From positions 17,700-81,699 of the forward strand of contig JANQOE010000062.1 of NCBI GenBank assembly GCA_028279245.1: DNA of 64,000 nucleotides. The letters are read 5' to 3'. Of this stretch, positions 62,316-64,000 are shown in pieces; position 1 is the first letter of the stretch; each line of letters starts with the position of its first letter. Both the position numbers and the translations under genes were made by a program. The notes under the pieces were generated by a model that was not told the DNA's origin, did not search any database, and worked only from the letters and a program-made list of their open reading frames with translations. The DNA is from Alphaproteobacteria bacterium (GTDB taxonomy: Bacteria; Pseudomonadota; Alphaproteobacteria; UBA6615).

Positions 62316-62789
62316 ATGAGACGCTTGAGGAACCAAACTTTTGCTCTCGCTGCGGCGGTCGTCGCGGCAACCCTGGGCCCACTGGGCGCAGTGTCCGCTG
62401 ATACGGATGTGGTCGAGTATCGGCAATCCGTAATGCAACTCCTCGAAGGTCACGTCGATGCGATCATGACAGTTGTTCGCGGCCAGGTGGCGTTTACTGA
62501 TCATGTCGTCGCGCATGCCGAGAGTATTGAGCAACTCAGCCAGAACATGGTGGACCTGTTCCCCCCAGCCACCGGACCCGACACGCTACCGACGAACGCT
62601 CTGCAACAGGTCTGGTCGAACCCCAACGGATTTCAGACAGCGACGCTCGCCTTGCAACAAGCCGCGACGAACCTCTCCCTGGCAGCGCAGAGTGGCGACC
62701 AGCTTGCTATCGCCCAAGAGTTCAACAACCTGCGCCGCGCCGGATGTGACGCTTGTCATTCGTCATTCCGCCGCCGCCCCAGTCAGTAG
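62316..62789 (+). CDS. Cytochrome c' (periplasmic)
   Basis: A 157-residue protein with a signal peptide (FALAAAVVAATLGPLGAVSA) and a four-helix-bundle pattern. The single heme site is near the C-terminus as in cytochromes c' (RRAGCDACHSSFRRR), and MQLLEGHVDAIMTVVRGQVA forms the first helix. Cytochromes c' have a five-coordinate heme that binds NO or CO. A strong GGAGG lies 8 bases upstream. It follows the binding-protein fusion with only a hairpin between, so it may be in the same operon. Confidence 0.88.
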   Translation: MRRLRNQTFALAAAVVAATLGPLGAVSADTDVVEYRQSVMQLLEGHVDAIMTVVRGQVAFTDHVVAHAESIEQLSQNMVDLFPPATGPDTLPTNALQQVWSNPNGFQTATLALQQAATNLSLAAQSGDQLAIAQEFNNLRRAGCDACHSSFRRRPSQ

Positions 62790-62918
62790 TGCAAGTCAGG
62801 CGTCTGCGCGGGAGTTAGTTTGGTTTACGTCGCGAATTTTGAATGAAAATGACAATACTAAAATCAGCCTAGTTGTTTGTTTCGCCAACTAAAAATCAGT
62901 GAGATAGTGGAGCTTCCG

Positions 62919-63728
62919 ATGGCCGGAGATAGGATTAATGTCGACCGCGCAGCGGACCAATGGCAGTTGATTTCAGAACAAAGCCCAAGAATTGACACAG
63001 CAACGGCAAATTTGCCGGTGCTTCACTTCACAATTGAACCAACTTCTCGGGTGCAGATGGCGACCTCCAGGTCCACGATTATCATCTCATCGTTCTCGCT
63101 CCGGCGGGATGCGCTGGAGGTGTTGTTGACCGAGGCAGGATTCGATTTGGCTGGCAAAGTGGAAACGCTGCATGCGGCGCTATCCCAAACTGAGGTGGGC
63201 GGTCTGCACCCGGCCCTGATCCTCGTCGACTTGCCGGAATGGCGGGACCAAGACGTTGAGCTCGTTGCGCGCCTGCGCCCCCAAAGCAACGACACCAGAA
63301 TCGTCGTACTGGCGCAGAGCCTGCCGCAACGCCGCATCGAACAACTGCGCCAGGCCGGCGTCGATGGCCTGCTGACCCCCGACATTCATAAGGCCGCGTT
63401 GATGCGGTACCTGGAACTCGTACTACTCGGGGAGCGGGTATTCCACCCCGGTGTTGTCAGCACACCGCAAGAGGGTGGTTACGTGGATTCGCTACAAGAG
63501 TCCGGTCGCCCCGCCCGCTTGTCTGCAAGGGAGCATGAAGTCCTGCGTCTGGTTGCCCGCGGTCTATCCAACAAACAGATGGCGCGGGAACTGGACATCA
63601 CCGACGGCACGGTGAAGATCCATGTGCGCAACCTCTGCCGCAAAGTTGGTGCACGCAACCGAACCCAACTCGCAGCCTGGGCGGTGACCCAGGGGTTGGG
63701 AACCGAACGGGATCTACCGGCGAGTTAG
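62919..63728 (+). CDS. LuxR-family (NarL/FixJ-type) regulator with degenerate receiver-like domain
   Basis: A 269-residue regulator. After a ~45-residue N-terminal extension comes a receiver-like domain (STIIISSFSLRRDALEVLLT, ALILVDLPEW, TRIVVLAQSLPQRRIEQLRQ, GVDGLLTPDIH). It has an Asp after strand 3 but Ser-Ser where the acidic Mg2+ pair usually lies after strand 1, so phosphorylation is doubtful. The C-terminal LuxR helix-turn-helix is complete (LSAREHEVLRLVARGLSNKQ, ARELDITDGTVKIHVRNLCR). GGAG selects the ATG; a TTG 14 codons upstream is less likely. The leader DNA is AT-rich. The 3' end overlaps glpD by 15 bases. No kinase is adjacent. Confidence 0.86.
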   Translation: MAGDRINVDRAADQWQLISEQSPRIDTATANLPVLHFTIEPTSRVQMATSRSTIIISSFSLRRDALEVLLTEAGFDLAGKVETLHAALSQTEVGGLHPALILVDLPEWRDQDVELVARLRPQSNDTRIVVLAQSLPQRRIEQLRQAGVDGLLTPDIHKAALMRYLELVLLGERVFHPGVVSTPQEGGYVDSLQESGRPARLSAREHEVLRLVARGLSNKQMARELDITDGTVKIHVRNLCRKVGARNRTQLAAWAVTQGLGTERDLPAS

Positions 63729-64000
63729 ACGGTCTGCGTTGTGGGTTTGGCGGGCATCGAGCCAGCCCTGCAAGCGGTCGGCCGTACCGTCCGGAACCTG
63801 CAGCCCAAGCTTCGAGCGCCGCCACAGAATGTCTGCGGCATCGCGCGCCCATTCCTTGTCGGCAAGATAGGCAGCTTCCGCTTCATAGACCCCGCCGCCG
63901 AGATCCTCGCCTAGATCGTCGAGCGACTTGGCCGTCCCAACGATCTGTTCCATGCGCGTGCCGTAGTTGCGTGCATACCGCCAGGCAAGCGCATGGAACA
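63714..64000 (-). CDS. glpD: Glycerol-3-phosphate dehydrogenase, C-terminal part (gene continues beyond window)
   Basis: The last ~94 codons of a gene entering from the right edge. ALAWRYARNYGTRMEQIVGT, YLADKEWARDAADILWRRSK and LGLQVPDGTADRLQGWLDA match the C-terminal helical domain of aerobic, FAD-linked GlpD, which oxidises glycerol-3-phosphate to dihydroxyacetone phosphate and feeds quinones. The 5' part and start are outside the window. Its end overlaps the convergent LuxR-type gene. Confidence 0.85.
   Translation of the reverse strand, partial: FHALAWRYARNYGTRMEQIVGTAKSLDDLGEDLGGGVYEAEAAYLADKEWARDAADILWRRSKLGLQVPDGTADRLQGWLDARQTHNADRLTRR

Overview
The window looks like chromosomal DNA of a free-living, GC-rich alphaproteobacterium, perhaps of the Rhodospirillales/Kiloniellales type. 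This is inferred from gene content: ccoNOQP-ccoGHIS with an FNR-type regulator, several LacI-controlled sugar or cyclitol uptake islands, PhyH oxygenases, alanine dehydrogenase and a CPA2 antiporter beside universal stress proteins. No rRNA, tRNA, CRISPR array, insertion sequence or phage gene was recognised.

Region 1 (1-31.3 kb) is catabolic. It holds two family-5 (dipeptide-type) solute-binding proteins, a complete DppBCDF-type transporter, three LacI regulators, two PhyH-family Fe(II)/2-oxoglutarate oxygenases, four xylose-isomerase-like TIM-barrel proteins (one a candidate IolE), two Gfo/Idh/MocA oxidoreductases, and an iolD-iolC-iolB-aldolase operon for myo-inositol-type breakdown. A divergent XylFHG-type sugar transporter follows, then an FG-GAP/UnbV protein and modABC. 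Four promoter regions carry the same palindrome (ATTGCAACCGGTTGCAAT or close variants). They lie before the family-5 binding protein operon, between a PhyH gene and a lacI gene, between the oxidoreductase operon and iolD, and between the sugar-binding protein and its permease. I read this as one regulon run by the LacI protein at 14.9 kb. A separate 15-bp palindrome precedes the LacI gene at 3-4 kb.

Region 2 (31.3-54.2 kb) is an oxygen-limitation island. It has an MHYT-domain histidine kinase, a truncated-hemoglobin-like protein, a TIM-barrel gene, an epimerase, a CPA2 antiporter, four UspA proteins, a [4Fe-4S] FNR-type regulator, a hemerythrin-like protein, three small c-type cytochrome genes, the cbb3 oxidase with its assembly genes, and alanine dehydrogenase. 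Near-perfect FNR boxes (TTGAY-N4-RTCAA) lie at most of the promoters. The short genes ccoS and ccoQ and a 36-residue membrane protein were found by reading the gaps between larger genes.

Region 3 (54.2-63.7 kb) is the most unusual part. It encodes an 1843-residue protein with one N-terminal membrane segment, 14 tandem repeats of about 108 residues and a Sel1/TPR-like tail. Next comes a 665-residue secreted fusion of a TAXI-type binding protein with an RbsB-type sugar-binding protein, then a cytochrome c' and a LuxR-family regulator with a degenerate receiver-like domain. No transporter membrane subunit accompanies the fusion, so it may be a periplasmic sensing or scaffold system rather than a transporter. 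The window ends inside a convergent glpD gene.
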